Positions 45,907-55,508 of a stretch of 64,000 nt of DNA are shown piece after piece; position 1 is the stretch's first letter, and every line of letters starts with the position of its first letter. Source of the stretch: Citreicoccus inhibens (GTDB taxonomy: Bacteria; Myxococcota; Myxococcia; Myxococcales; Myxococcaceae); contig NZ_JAHNZT010000002.1 of the NCBI RefSeq assembly GCF_019039035.1, forward strand, positions 1 to 64,000, read 5' to 3'. The notes below the pieces were generated by a model. That model was not told where the DNA came from. It was given only the letters and a program-made list of their open reading frames with translations, and made no database searches. A program made the translations under genes and the position numbers.

Positions 45907-47385
45907 TCAACCCGTGGGAATGACTGGCTTCTCCTCCTCCGGGTCAGGGGGACCCAGGCTCTGGCACCACGCCAGGTAGTCATCGACCGGGAGCTGGCCG
46001 GTGGCCACCCACTCCACCAGGTCCAGCGGCTCCACCTCCTCGTTCTCGCGGAAGAATCGCAGGTGGGTTCCAGGCCGCAGCTCGGGGCGGAAGCCGCGCA
46101 GCTCCAGCGCCGTGGCCAGCCAGTCCCCGAGCAGCACCTTCGCCCGCTGACGCTTCGCCTCGGGCGACAGCAGGTCCAGGCCGGTGGGGCGCAAGCGATC
46201 CCACAGCTTGCCGCCTTCCGCGAGCAGCTCGGGGAGCGCCTCGGGCGGCGTGGCGCGTGGATTCAGCGAGGTCTCCGCCAACTGCTGGGTGATGCGGGGC
46301 AGCAGGACTCTTGGCGCGATGTCCTCCCAGGGCATGGTGTGCAGCTCGCCTCGGGTGAAGCGCGCGAACCACGCGTCCTCCGCTGGGCGCTCGCCGCCCA
46401 GCAGCTCCAAGCACCCCGGACCCGGTTTGATCGCCGAGTGGCCCTTCGCACCGAGGGCCTGGAGCCGCGCGTCGAGCGGGGGATGTGAGTCCCAGGGCGA
46501 GGGCTCTTGCTGCTCTGCCTCCTCCAGGGCCTTCTCGGTGGACTCACGCCGCCGGCCTTCTTGGAGGAAGCGACGGAAGCCCTCCAGCACGGGCATGCGA
46601 ACGCTCTTCTCGATGAGCGGGACGACGTCCTCCTCGAGATAGACGCGCCACGCGGGGCCATACGCGTGCACCTTGCGGAGCGCGCGTGCGCTGGACGCGG
46701 AGCCACAGGTGGCCGAAGACAGCGCGTCCGCGGCGAGCTCCTGCTGTCGTGACACCGACGCGGACACGCGCAGGAACAGCTTGCCGTAGGCGCGGAAGGG
46801 CACGTCGAGGAAGAACGCCGAGTCGTCCAGCGACTCCACCGCCGAGCCGATGGCCAGACGCGTGCGATACACCCACGGGCCCAATCGCAGGTCGCCGCCC
46901 ACGTGGTGCCCGTACTCGTGGGCGAGCACCGCGGCCAGCTCATCGCGCGACAGCAGGGCGAACAGCGGCAGGCCAATGCCCACCACCGGCTCGCGCCTCA
47001 GGCCCAGCCACTTGCGCTCCATGAAGATGAACGCCGTGGCCGCATCCGACAGCAGCACGCGACGTGGCGCGCTCGTGCCCACCTTGCGCGCCACCTCGTC
47101 CAGCAGCGCATGCAACTCGGGGAACTCCTCGGGCCCGAGCGGATCGCTGCGTTGCTTGGATGAATCCGAGAACCAGTCCCGGGGGCGCAGTGCCCAGAGC
47201 ACCACCAGGGCGCCAACCCCCGCGAGGATTCCTCCGAGGTCCAGGCCCCGGCCATAGTTCATCTGCGTCAGCGGGATGGACGCGAGCCCTCCCGCCAGCC
47301 CGAGGGCGAGGACCCAGAACCCCGCCCAGAGCGCCACGGTGAGCATCGCGCGGCGGGCGGTGCTCGGCGGACTCACAGCTCCCAT
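45907..47385 (-). CDS. M48-family membrane metalloprotease
   Basis: This 492-residue protein has two N-terminal membrane helices (LTVALWAGFWVLALGLAGGLASI and LGGILAGVGALVVLWAL). The zinc motif HEYGH at residues 156-160 and a downstream QQELAADA (third ligand Glu) mark M48 peptidases such as HtpX. The C-terminal ~200 residues are extra and cytoplasm-like. Its start overlaps the end of the membrane/TPR gene by 13 bases, so the two are co-expressed. It may handle damaged membrane proteins; this is inferred from the family. Confidence 0.85.
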   Translation of the reverse strand: MGAVSPPSTARRAMLTVALWAGFWVLALGLAGGLASIPLTQMNYGRGLDLGGILAGVGALVVLWALRPRDWFSDSSKQRSDPLGPEEFPELHALLDEVARKVGTSAPRRVLLSDAATAFIFMERKWLGLRREPVVGIGLPLFALLSRDELAAVLAHEYGHHVGGDLRLGPWVYRTRLAIGSAVESLDDSAFFLDVPFRAYGKLFLRVSASVSRQQELAADALSSATCGSASSARALRKVHAYGPAWRVYLEEDVVPLIEKSVRMPVLEGFRRFLQEGRRRESTEKALEEAEQQEPSPWDSHPPLDARLQALGAKGHSAIKPGPGCLELLGGERPAEDAWFARFTRGELHTMPWEDIAPRVLLPRITQQLAETSLNPRATPPEALPELLAEGGKLWDRLRPTGLDLLSPEAKRQRAKVLLGDWLATALELRGFRPELRPGTHLRFFRENEEVEPLDLVEWVATGQLPVDDYLAWCQSLGPPDPEEEKPVIPTG

Positions 47386-49496
47386 GTGGCCACGGCCTCG
47401 CTCACCGGCCCCTCCAGCACGTCATCGTGCCGGGCCTGTTCGAGGAGCTGCTTGCGCTCCGCGCTCGAGATGTTCTTGGCGCGCGCGCGCACGACGCACG
47501 CCGCGGCTCGCACTTCCGGCTCCACGGACAGCGTGTCCATGGGCACGTCCTCGCCCAGCATGAACCGTCGCAGCGTGTCGGTCTCCGTGATTCGCGTACG
47601 CAGCACCGCGCCCAGGGTCTTCTCCAAGGGCTCGGCGCCTGTCCGGACGGACTCGCCATACGCGAGGGTCACGGGGCCGGGGCCGAGCCAGAGCATCTTC
47701 GCGGTCGTCAGTTTCGCCGCGTGCTGGAGCGCCTTCGCGGGGTCCTTGCCAATCATGCGCATCAGATCGATGTCTGGGATACTGGGGGCGCCGCTCAGGG
47801 ACAATCCCGCCCGGGCCCGCAGCGACCAGAGCTTCCCGCCATCGTTGGCCTTCTCCTCGAGGCGCTGGATGAGCTTGTCGGGTTGTTGCAGGCGATCGGA
47901 CCGGGTCAGGCGGGCGTACAGCTCCGCCGCGCGCATCTGAGTATCGGTGTCATCGCTGGACTCGAAGACGCCGGTGACCAGCGCGATCGCCTCCTTCTTG
48001 TGCCCCGTCGCGGCGAGCGCGGCCACCTCAGGGCTCATGAGCCCGATGGCGCCCTCCGCATCCAGGCTCCGCAAGTGTTCCCACGCCTGGTGCGTGCCTT
48101 TCCAGTCGGCGTTCTGCCAGCGCGAGTGGAGGACGGACCGGGCAATCTCGATGTCCGAAGGGAATCGCGTCGCCAGCTTTTCCATGATGGGCCCACTCGC
48201 AGGGGGCCTCACCAACCGCGCGGAGAGGTATTGCGCGAGGGGCGAGTCCGGCTCGGCCTTGGCGCGCTGCTGATACTCCTCGAGGAGCTCCGCCTCCTTG
48301 CCCACGGTGCGCCCGGTCCATTGGTACGCGCGATGAAGGTCGGCGCTGTTCGGATTCGCGGCAAGGGCGAGCTTCGCCATCCGGTAGCCCTCGGCCGGCT
48401 GGAAGAGGCCGGCCACTTTAATCACCTGCAGCGTGGGCTCCTCGGCCCAGCCCGACAGCCGCGCCTCAGCCTCCATGAAGGGCAGGGTGTCTTGCATTCG
48501 GTCCTTGCTCAAGAGCCAGTGACGACAGGCCGTGAGGGGCGGCGTGTCGGACGTGGACGGGGGCGCGCCGATGAACGTGCGGTACACCACGACCTGCGAG
48601 GACGACATGCTGATGCTCGAAGGAGGGTCACGGAACAGGTCGTCCACGTCTCGGACCTCGAAGGTCTTCTTGCCGCAGTAGACCTCGGCGGGTTCCTTGT
48701 CGATGGGGCTGCCCGAGTCCTTCCGGTATTCGACCCGCTCTCGGAACACGGGGAACGCCCCCGCGATGTTCCAGACCACCAGGTCCACGTTCGAGTGGAT
48801 GTCGAACGCGATGGTCTCCACCTCGATGCCCTTCGTGCTGACCGCGCGTCCTTCCTGGTGCCCGGTCCGCACGGTGAGCTTGGTCCGGGTGTGGGGGGGA
48901 ATCTGCGCCGAGGCACGCCCGAGCTTGACATCGAGGGGCTCGTCGAAGGCATTGAAGACATACACGTCCTGGTATCGCGAGTCGTGCAGGGCCTTGAACG
49001 CGCCCATCGCCACGAGCGCGATGACGCCCAGCGCCACGGTCCGCGAGTACAGCCACGTCAGGGTCCCGAGTGGAACGCGCGCGAAGATGCTCCAGGAGCG
49101 GCCTCGGAATCCGCCCGAGTCATTGCTGCGCACGACATAGGCGCCCAGAGGAAGGAGCGGGATGATGAAGAAGAACACCAGCGCGTGCACCGCGATGGAC
49201 GTCCCATCGCTGGCATCCTTGTCCGAGCTACCCACGAAGCTGGTGCCAAAGCCATTCATGGTGAAGAGCGAGGGCGTGCCCGACAAAGGCTTCGCGAACA
49301 GCCGGCGCCGAGCGAGCAAGGCATTGATGGTGTCCCGGTGGGAGCGCAGCTTCCCCAGCCACTTCGCCCAGCGCAGGGCGCGATAGACTTTGAAGGGATC
49401 TCCACCCTCGACCGCTCGGCGGATGCGTTCGTCCTCGCACAACTCTCGCAGCTCGGGGATGCGTTCCAACAGCCCCGCCGGATCCGAAATCACCAT
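47373..49496 (-). CDS. Membrane protein with TPR-like helical region, unknown function
   Basis: This 707-residue protein has two or three membrane helices near residues 100-180 (IAVHALVFFFIIPLLPLGAYVV; TVALGVIALVAMGAF). A ~130-residue beta-rich part (YVFNAFDEPLDVKLG) follows, then a ~370-residue alpha-helical repeat region with tetratricopeptide-like spacing (LAANPNSADLHRAYQWTGRT). ATG 49496 was chosen; it is the first codon after a CCTCC-rich stretch. It overlaps the M48 protease gene and probably works with it, perhaps as a substrate adaptor. No family name can be given. Confidence 0.6.
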   Translation of the reverse strand: MVISDPAGLLERIPELRELCEDERIRRAVEGGDPFKVYRALRWAKWLGKLRSHRDTINALLARRRLFAKPLSGTPSLFTMNGFGTSFVGSSDKDASDGTSIAVHALVFFFIIPLLPLGAYVVRSNDSGGFRGRSWSIFARVPLGTLTWLYSRTVALGVIALVAMGAFKALHDSRYQDVYVFNAFDEPLDVKLGRASAQIPPHTRTKLTVRTGHQEGRAVSTKGIEVETIAFDIHSNVDLVVWNIAGAFPVFRERVEYRKDSGSPIDKEPAEVYCGKKTFEVRDVDDLFRDPPSSISMSSSQVVVYRTFIGAPPSTSDTPPLTACRHWLLSKDRMQDTLPFMEAEARLSGWAEEPTLQVIKVAGLFQPAEGYRMAKLALAANPNSADLHRAYQWTGRTVGKEAELLEEYQQRAKAEPDSPLAQYLSARLVRPPASGPIMEKLATRFPSDIEIARSVLHSRWQNADWKGTHQAWEHLRSLDAEGAIGLMSPEVAALAATGHKKEAIALVTGVFESSDDTDTQMRAAELYARLTRSDRLQQPDKLIQRLEEKANDGGKLWSLRARAGLSLSGAPSIPDIDLMRMIGKDPAKALQHAAKLTTAKMLWLGPGPVTLAYGESVRTGAEPLEKTLGAVLRTRITETDTLRRFMLGEDVPMDTLSVEPEVRAAACVVRARAKNISSAERKQLLEQARHDDVLEGPVSEAVATWEL

Positions 49497-49627
49497 GTGT
49501 CCTCCCAGACTCCCGCCAAAAGCATAGGAGCAATCACACGAACCTGGGGAGTGGGTCCTGTCCACTGGCCGCCTCGCCCGCGATGAGAGGCTTGCCCAAG
49601 GGTTTCTTGTTTCCCTAGGTTTACGGC

Positions 49628-50158
49628 ATGCCGAGTGAGGTCATCGTCCAGTCCACGCTCTTCGAGGCCCTGGTGCGCAGCACGCGGGTCGATGCGCTCA
49701 TGAAGTCCCGGTTGAATGAGGCGGGCTACGACGTGGACCGTCCTCGTGCCAGCTATCCGGCCTCGGTCTTCCTCGCCTGCCAGGAGGTGGTGCTGAACGC
49801 GGCGTACTCGGGGCGCCCCCGGGGCGAGGCGTACCGCCAGATGGGGCGGGACATCGTCCGGAGCTACTTCGACACGCTGGTGGGCAAGGTGGTGGGCGTG
49901 GCGCTGTCGGTGGCGGGCCCGGAGCGCGCGATGCGGCGCGTGGCCTTGAGCTTTCGCTCGGTGTTCGAGCCCATCAACATCCGCTCGGAGCCCTTGGGGC
50001 CCCAGGACTGGCGCGTGGAGTTCCGCAGCTACCCCTTTCCCGCCGAGAGCGCGGCGGGCACCTGCGAGGAAGCACTGCGCAAGGCGGGCGCGGCCCAGCC
50101 TCGGGTGACGTTGGAGCGCGAGGACTCCGCGGGCTTCGACCTGCGCATCCGTTGGTGA
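49628..50158 (+). CDS. DUF2378 (TIGR02265) myxobacterial paralogue family protein
   Basis: This 176-residue protein matches the myxobacterial DUF2378 family: VIVQSTLFEALVRS at the start, DVDRPRASYPASVFLAC, EAYRQMGRDIVRSYFDTLVGKVV and the C-terminal SYPFPAESAAGTCEEALRKAG. Dozens of copies exist per Myxococcus genome; their function is not established. Family members resemble heme-NO-binding-like or developmental proteins only remotely, so no role is claimed. Confidence 0.75.
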   Translation: MPSEVIVQSTLFEALVRSTRVDALMKSRLNEAGYDVDRPRASYPASVFLACQEVVLNAAYSGRPRGEAYRQMGRDIVRSYFDTLVGKVVGVALSVAGPERAMRRVALSFRSVFEPINIRSEPLGPQDWRVEFRSYPFPAESAAGTCEEALRKAGAAQPRVTLEREDSAGFDLRIRW

Positions 50159-50225
50159 GGCCACGTTTCGAACAGCGCCGCGCATCATGCGAGCGTGCGT
50201 GGGCGTCTTGCGCTATGAGGGCCGC

Positions 50226-50714
50226 ATGAAAATCGCCAAGGACTGTGTCGTCTCCATCGAGTACCGGATGCACCTGGGAGACGGAAACGTGGTGGATGAG
50301 AGCGAGCCGGGTGAGCCGCTCGAGTACCTCCAGGGCTACGAGGAGATCGTCCCGGGCCTGGAGAAGGTGCTGGAGGGGAAGCAGGCCGGAGAGTCCCTGA
50401 AGGTCGTCGTCGGCCCCGACGAGGGCTACGGCGACTACGATCCCGAGGGCGTCGAGGAGGTTCCGCGCTCCGAGTTCCCCGAGGACCTGGAGATTCAGGC
50501 CGGCGGCGTGCTGAGCGCCACGGACCCGGACGGGGACGAAGTGGACTTCCTGGTGAAGGAGGTTCGCAAGGACTCGGTGCTGGTGGACTTCAACCACCCG
50601 CTCGCGGGCAAGACGCTGCACTTCGAGGTCACCGTCAAGGGCGTGCGCGCCGCGACGGCCGAGGAACTGGAGCACGGGCATGCCCACGGTGAGGACGGGC
50701 ACGGCCACGACTGA
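50226..50714 (+). CDS. slyD: SlyD-type FKBP peptidyl-prolyl isomerase
   Basis: This 162-residue FKBP domain is interrupted by an IF (insert-in-flap) region, the SlyD layout: SIEYRMHLGDGNVVDES, PGLEKVLEGKQAGES, VVGPDEGYGDYDPE, insert, and FNHPLAGKTLHFEVTVKGV. The tail HGHAHGEDGHGHD is His-rich and could bind nickel or other metals. It catalyses proline isomerisation and acts as a chaperone in the cytosol. ATG 50226 was chosen at the domain start. Confidence 0.92.
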   Translation: MKIAKDCVVSIEYRMHLGDGNVVDESEPGEPLEYLQGYEEIVPGLEKVLEGKQAGESLKVVVGPDEGYGDYDPEGVEEVPRSEFPEDLEIQAGGVLSATDPDGDEVDFLVKEVRKDSVLVDFNHPLAGKTLHFEVTVKGVRAATAEELEHGHAHGEDGHGHD

Positions 50715-50726
50715 CGGGACGGGCGC

Positions 50727-52001
50727 TCAGCGCCCGTCAGGAGTGCCCGGGCCCCCCTTGCGGTGGGAGCGCGCATGGCGCCCGGGCGCCTGATTCTGGG
50801 GCCGGCTGGAGACCCCGTGGGACGCCTGCGGCGGGCCCGGGTCTCGCTGCCGCGCATGGTACTGGGCCAGTTCCTCCACGAAGACGGGGGCCTCGCGGGG
50901 CACGTCGGCGCGGGGGATGGCCTGCCGGATGATGCGCTCGATGTCCCGCACCGCATGCGCGTCGCGCGGGGTGGCGAACATCGAGGCCTTGCCGCTGGCG
51001 CTGGCGCGGGCGGTTCTCCCGATGCGGTGGACGTAGTCCTCGGGCGCGTGCGGCACGTCCATGCTGATGACGTGGCCAATGTCATCCACGTCCAGGCCTC
51101 GCGCGGCGATGTCCGTGGCGACGAGCGCGCGATACTGCCCCCGGCGGAAGCCCTCCAGCGCCTGCTTGCGCTGGGCTTGGGTCCGGCCCGCGTGGAGCGC
51201 CGCGGCCTTGATGCCGGCTCGGGCCAGGCCCTCGCGCACCTTGTCCGCGCGCTGCTGCGTGCGCACGAAGACGAGCGCGCTCAACGGGTCCTCGGCGAGC
51301 AAGGTGATGAGCAGGGGGAGCTTCTCCTCGGGCTCCAGCGTGTAGAGGGCCTGGGTGGCGCGGGGCGCGGGCGTGCCGCTGCGAGTCACCTCCACGCGCA
51401 CGGGCTTGTGCATGTGCTCCTGTGCGAAGCGGGTGACGTCCGCGCCGAGCGTGGCGGAGAACAGCAGCGTCTGCCGCTCGCGGTGGAGCGCGCCGAGCAG
51501 CTCGTTGATCTGTGGCAGGAAGCCCATGTCGAGCATCCGGTCCGCCTCATCCAGCACGAGCGCCCGCACGTGGGAGAGGTTGACGGCGCGCACGCGCAGC
51601 AGGTCCACCAACCGCCCTGGGGTGGCGATGATGAGAATGGGCTTGGCGCGCAGGGCCTCCACCTGGGCGTTCATGTCCTCACCGCCCACGATGAGGGCGT
51701 GCGTGACGCCTCGGGGCTCGCCGAAGAAGCGCGCCTCCTCGGCCACCTGCTGCGCCAGCTCGCGGGTGGGCGCGAGCACGAGGCCGAGCGTGTTGCGCGC
51801 CCCCGCGAGGCGCTCCGCGAGTGGCAGCAGGTACGCGGCCGTCTTGCCGGTGCCGGTGGCCGCGCAGCCGATGACGTCGCGGCCGGCGAGCGCGGGCGGA
51901 ATGGCCTGGGCCTGGATGGGCGTGGGCGCCTGGTAGCGCGCGCGCTTCACCGCGCCGAGGGATTCGGGGGACAGGCCAAGGGACTCGAACGGGGCGCTCA
52001 C
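50727..52001 (-). CDS. DEAD-box RNA helicase (RhlE-like)
   Basis: This 424-residue ATP-dependent RNA helicase has the Q motif (APTPIQAQAIP), Walker A (AATGTGKT), PTRELA, DEAD box (LVLDEADRMLDMGF), SAT, and C-terminal motifs including ATDIAARGLDV and HRIGRTAR. A basic tail follows (~385-424, GRHARSHRKGG), typical of RhlE/CshA-like helicases that remodel ribosomal or cold-structured RNA. It converges on slyD. Confidence 0.93.
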   Translation of the reverse strand: MSAPFESLGLSPESLGAVKRARYQAPTPIQAQAIPPALAGRDVIGCAATGTGKTAAYLLPLAERLAGARNTLGLVLAPTRELAQQVAEEARFFGEPRGVTHALIVGGEDMNAQVEALRAKPILIIATPGRLVDLLRVRAVNLSHVRALVLDEADRMLDMGFLPQINELLGALHRERQTLLFSATLGADVTRFAQEHMHKPVRVEVTRSGTPAPRATQALYTLEPEEKLPLLITLLAEDPLSALVFVRTQQRADKVREGLARAGIKAAALHAGRTQAQRKQALEGFRRGQYRALVATDIAARGLDVDDIGHVISMDVPHAPEDYVHRIGRTARASASGKASMFATPRDAHAVRDIERIIRQAIPRADVPREAPVFVEELAQYHARQRDPGPPQASHGVSSRPQNQAPGRHARSHRKGGPGTPDGR

Positions 52002-52095
52002 CCCCCACGCCTCCCACGTCCCGGGCAGCGTGGGAAGCGAGAAACTCCGCGGCGGTGTCCGAGGGGACGTCCCGGGGGACGCTGGGCGTCGCGTG

Positions 52096-52863
52096 CTACA
52101 CGGAGATGAGGCCCTTGCGGATGCCCTCGGTCACCGCCTCCACGCGATTGGTGACCTCCAGCTTGCGGTAGATGTGCTCCAGGTGGGTGCGGATGGTCGC
52201 CTTGGACAGGCTGAGCAGGCGCGCGGCCTCGCTGTTGGAGACGCCCTTGGCGATGAGCTGGAGGATCTCCCGCTCGCGGTCCGACAGGGGCTTGAGTGGC
52301 GGCTCGACGTCCGAGGGGACCACGGGGTCGGAGGCAGGGGCTCCAGCGGGCGGCTCGCTGGCGACGGGCGGCGCTGCCACGGGCTCGGTGGGCACGGGGC
52401 TGGAGTCCGGATCCACGCGGAAGTGGCGCAGCAGGCGGCGCGCGAGGCTGGGCTGGATGACGGTGCCCCCGGCGCGCACCTCCTTGATGGCCTCGATGAT
52501 CTTGTCCACCGGCGAGCCCTTGAGCAGGTAGCCCGAGGCCCCCGCCTTCACCGCCTCCAGGACTTTGTCCTCCTCGTCGAAGATGGTGAAGATGAGGATC
52601 TCGATGTGCGGGAAGCGCGCCTTCACCTCCCGCGTCACGTCGATGCCGCTCATGCGGGGCAGGCCCAGGTCGAGCAGCAGGACATCCGGTTGCAGCCGGG
52701 GGACGTCCTCCAGCGCGGCTTCACCGGACAGCGCCGTGCCGATGATGTCCAGCTCCGGGTGGCCCTCGAAGAGTCGGAGCTGGTTCTTGAGGATCTTCGT
52801 CTGGTCCTCGACCACGAACACGCGGATGGGCGGTGTGGGGGCGGGCGTCTGGGGGGCGTCCAC
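52096..52863 (-). CDS. NarL/LuxR-type response regulator
   Basis: This 255-residue regulator has a receiver domain (FVVEDQTKI, phosphoacceptor Asp in VLLLDLGLPRMSG, K in LLKGSPV; residues ~10-130). A Pro/Ala-rich linker of about 45 residues follows, then a LuxR helix-turn-helix (LSDREREILQLIAKGVSNSEAARLLSLSKATIRTHLEHIYRKL, ~190-250). It is encoded 14 bases after its partner histidine kinase and is very likely phosphorylated by it. Targets are unknown. Confidence 0.92.
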   Translation of the reverse strand: MDAPQTPAPTPPIRVFVVEDQTKILKNQLRLFEGHPELDIIGTALSGEAALEDVPRLQPDVLLLDLGLPRMSGIDVTREVKARFPHIEILIFTIFDEEDKVLEAVKAGASGYLLKGSPVDKIIEAIKEVRAGGTVIQPSLARRLLRHFRVDPDSSPVPTEPVAAPPVASEPPAGAPASDPVVPSDVEPPLKPLSDREREILQLIAKGVSNSEAARLLSLSKATIRTHLEHIYRKLEVTNRVEAVTEGIRKGLISV

Positions 52864-52877
52864 GGGAGCTCCGTCTT

Positions 52878-54161
52878 TCAGTCGAGGGTGCAGGGCAGAG
52901 AGAAGGCCACCTGCGCGCCAGCGCCCGGGGCCGAGTCCACGATGAGCGAGCCGCCCAGCTTCATGGCGCGCTCGCGCATGTTCAACAGTCCGTAGTGTCC
53001 GCGCGGGGTGCGGCTTGGGTCGAAGCCCTTGCCGTCATCGCGGACGATGAGGTCCACGCGCGCTTCGCCGAAGTCCAGCCGCACCAGCACCTTGCGGGCC
53101 TCGGCGTGCTTCACGGCGTTGGAGAGGCACTCCTGGAGGATGCGGAAGAGCGCGAGCTGCGCGTCGGGGGGCAGCTTGCGCGACGCGCCGGTGCGCTCGA
53201 AGCGGATGTCCAGGCCGGTGCGCTCGGTGAACGTGGTGACGTAGTCGCCCAAGCCCTGATCCAACTCGAAGTCCTCGCGCATCATCCGCAGGTTGCGGCG
53301 CAGCTCCTCGATGGACTCCTCGGCGGTGGCCTTCAGCTCGCGGATCTCCGAGCGCATCCCCTCGTCCCCCGCGAGGTTCAGGATGTACTCGGCCTGGATG
53401 ATCATCGACGAGAGCGAGGCGCCCAGGCCGTCGTGAATCTCGCGGGCCAGCCGGTTGCGCTCCTCGACGACCGCCAGCTCCTTGAGGTCCCCTTGGAGCG
53501 AGACGACCTCGCGGTGCGCGGTGGCCTCGCGCTCGTTCAGGTAGACCAGCACGTAGACGATGATGAAGTTGAGCGCGAGGTACCAGAGCAGCGTGAGCAG
53601 CTCCACGGCCGTCACGGAGCGGTTGAGCAGCAGGTCCAGCCGGGTGGTGATGGGCAGCGCCAACAGGGGCGGCAGGATGGCCAGCGGCTTGGGGAAGAGG
53701 ATGGCGAACAGCGTGGTGAACAGCAGCTGGGTCGCCAGGAGGGGGCTTTGCAGGCCGCCGCCCACCTGAGGTTTGGCGATGAGCACGACCGTGATGACCA
53801 GGTCGAAGCAGAGCGTGAGGTACGTCACCCAGCGGCCGGCGCGGGGGTGGTCGATGACGAGCAGGTTCGCGACGCTGTAGAGCAGCATCGTGAAGTAGCC
53901 CACGAAGGACAGGGGGCCGGTCAGGTCGAAGTACCCGCTCCACGCGGGCACGGCGAGGATGAGCAGGCCCAGGGTGAGGAACATCATGCGCGCGTAGAAG
54001 AGCGCGCGGGCCCTCGCCACGAAGCGGTCCTGTTCCCAGGAGGCCGCGGCCTGCTCGGCGGAGACGCTGTCGGTGAGCTTGCGCCGGTCCAGCACCTCGC
54101 GCACGCGGGCGCGCAGGTCGTTGGCCGGGTTCTCCTCGCCCAGGGCGAGTTCGGGTTCCAT
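52878..54161 (-). CDS. NarL-partner-type sensor histidine kinase
   Basis: This 427-residue kinase has about five or six membrane helices between residues ~55 and ~215 and no large external domain, so it may sense within the membrane. The HisKA_3 dimerisation box is REIHDGLGASLSSMIIQAEYI, whose His accepts phosphate. The ATPase domain has ECLSNAVKHAEARKVLVRL, VRDDGKGFD and GHYGLLNMRERA. It is of the DesK/LiaS-like group. It precedes the response regulator gene in one transcription unit. Confidence 0.92.
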   Translation of the reverse strand: MEPELALGEENPANDLRARVREVLDRRKLTDSVSAEQAAASWEQDRFVARARALFYARMMFLTLGLLILAVPAWSGYFDLTGPLSFVGYFTMLLYSVANLLVIDHPRAGRWVTYLTLCFDLVITVVLIAKPQVGGGLQSPLLATQLLFTTLFAILFPKPLAILPPLLALPITTRLDLLLNRSVTAVELLTLLWYLALNFIIVYVLVYLNEREATAHREVVSLQGDLKELAVVEERNRLAREIHDGLGASLSSMIIQAEYILNLAGDEGMRSEIRELKATAEESIEELRRNLRMMREDFELDQGLGDYVTTFTERTGLDIRFERTGASRKLPPDAQLALFRILQECLSNAVKHAEARKVLVRLDFGEARVDLIVRDDGKGFDPSRTPRGHYGLLNMRERAMKLGGSLIVDSAPGAGAQVAFSLPCTLD

Positions 54162-54238
54162 TCGGCCCGGAGCTTACGGGAGCCAGCGGGCCTCGGGAAC
54201 CCCAGGCCCGCCGCGCCAATGCTCAGAAGGGGAGGGGG

Positions 54239-54616
54239 CTACTTCCCGGCGTCGCCGGACACGCAGGCCTTCTTCGCCTCGGGCTGGCGCTCGAAGACGA
54301 AGGTCAGCCGGTCGCGGGACTCGCCCGTGCGCTCGTCGAACAGGGGAGTTCCCCCGGTGTACATGGTGCCGGACGGGCCGCCGAAGCGGTCCAGGTCGTG
54401 GGCCTTCAGCCAGCGGTCCACGCAGTCCTCCACCGCGCTGGAGCCCGAGCCCGGCTGGGCAGCGTCCGGCGAGGCGGCGTCCTTGCCGCCATGGAGGGCT
54501 TCGCGGCTCGCCCCCACGTCGGTGGCGGCGTCGGGGCTCTCGCCGGTGTTCTTGTGGCAGCCGACAGCGAGCAGCAGGGTGGTGGAAAACACGAGCGCGC
54601 CGGTCAGGTTTCTCAT
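54239..54616 (-). CDS. Small lipoprotein of unknown function
   Basis: The 125-residue product starts with a lipoprotein signal (LTGALVFSTTLLLAVGC, Cys 20). A Ala/Gly/Asp-rich linker follows, then a ~60-residue domain (VEDCVDRWLKAHDLDRFGG, LFDERTGESRDRLTFVF) that contains two Cys which may pair. ATG 54616 has CAGGA upstream. No family is recognised. Confidence 0.6.
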   Translation of the reverse strand: MRNLTGALVFSTTLLLAVGCHKNTGESPDAATDVGASREALHGGKDAASPDAAQPGSGSSAVEDCVDRWLKAHDLDRFGGPSGTMYTGGTPLFDERTGESRDRLTFVFERQPEAKKACVSGDAGK

Positions 54617-54734
54617 ATGTCCTGGCAGGTGAGGGCCGCGAGGCGGCGGTGGGAATCCGAGGCTTGCCCCGTAACGGGTCGGGACGAGGGGCCCACGCAC
54701 CTTATTCGCTCGGCCCTCGCGGAGCAGCAGTCCG

Positions 54735-55508
54735 ATGCACGGCCACGATACCGATCACCACCCCCGCATCCCCCAAGCCAGTCGCATCGAGCGCGCGCGG
54801 GTCCTGATGATCGGCGCGGGAGGCTTGGGCTGCCCCGCCTCGCTGGCGCTGGCCCAGGCGGGTGTCGGGCATCTGACGTTGGTGGATCCCGACCGGGTCG
54901 ATGTGACGAACCTGCATCGGCAGCTCTGGCACCGCGCCTCTGACGTGGGGCGGCCCAAGGCCGAGTCCGCCGCGGCGGGCCTCCAGCGGGCCTTCCCGAG
55001 CCTGAGCACCGAGGCGCTCGTCGAGCGGGTGGACGCGAACAGCGCCGAGGCCCTCTTCCGGGCGCACGACCTCGTCATCGACGGCACGGATGGGGTGGCG
55101 ACCAAGTTCTTTCTCTCCGACGTGGCGGTGCTGACGGGCGTGCCCCTCGTCTACGGCGGTGTGCTGCGCATGCAGGGGCAGGCGATGCGCGTGGACCCAG
55201 GCGGCCCCTGTCTGCGGTGCCTGTACGAGGCGCCCCCTCCACCGGACGCGGTGCCCACGTGCGCGCAGGCCGGCGTGTTGGGTTCGCTGGCGGGGCTGGT
55301 GGGGGCCGCGCAGGCCCTGCTCGCGCTGGAGTTGCTGGCCGGGGCGGGGAGCGCGCCGCGCGGCGAGGCCACGCTGCATGTCCTGGATGGCGTGCGCTTG
55401 TTGGGCCGCACGGTTCGGGTGGGGCGGGCGCCGGAGTGCCCCGGATGCCAGATCACCTCTGTGCCGCCGTCGCCGGACGAGCGGGAGGAGGCGGCATGTC
55501 CCCGGTGA
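54735..55508 (+). CDS. ThiF/MoeB-type E1-like adenylyltransferase
   Basis: This 257-residue enzyme activates the C-terminus of a small sulfur carrier with ATP. The Rossmann loop is LMIGAGGLGCPASLAL (residues ~24-38), with VDPDRVDVTNLHRQ (Arg contacting ATP) and DLVIDGTDGVATKF. Zinc is held by CLRC (~156) and CPGC (~237), and CAQAGVLG is the crossover-loop Cys region. It heads a run of five sulfur-transfer genes, overlapping the TusA-like gene by 13 bases. Its substrate is probably the MoaD/ThiS-like protein two genes on. Confidence 0.88.
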   Translation: MHGHDTDHHPRIPQASRIERARVLMIGAGGLGCPASLALAQAGVGHLTLVDPDRVDVTNLHRQLWHRASDVGRPKAESAAAGLQRAFPSLSTEALVERVDANSAEALFRAHDLVIDGTDGVATKFFLSDVAVLTGVPLVYGGVLRMQGQAMRVDPGGPCLRCLYEAPPPPDAVPTCAQAGVLGSLAGLVGAAQALLALELLAGAGSAPRGEATLHVLDGVRLLGRTVRVGRAPECPGCQITSVPPSPDEREEAACPR

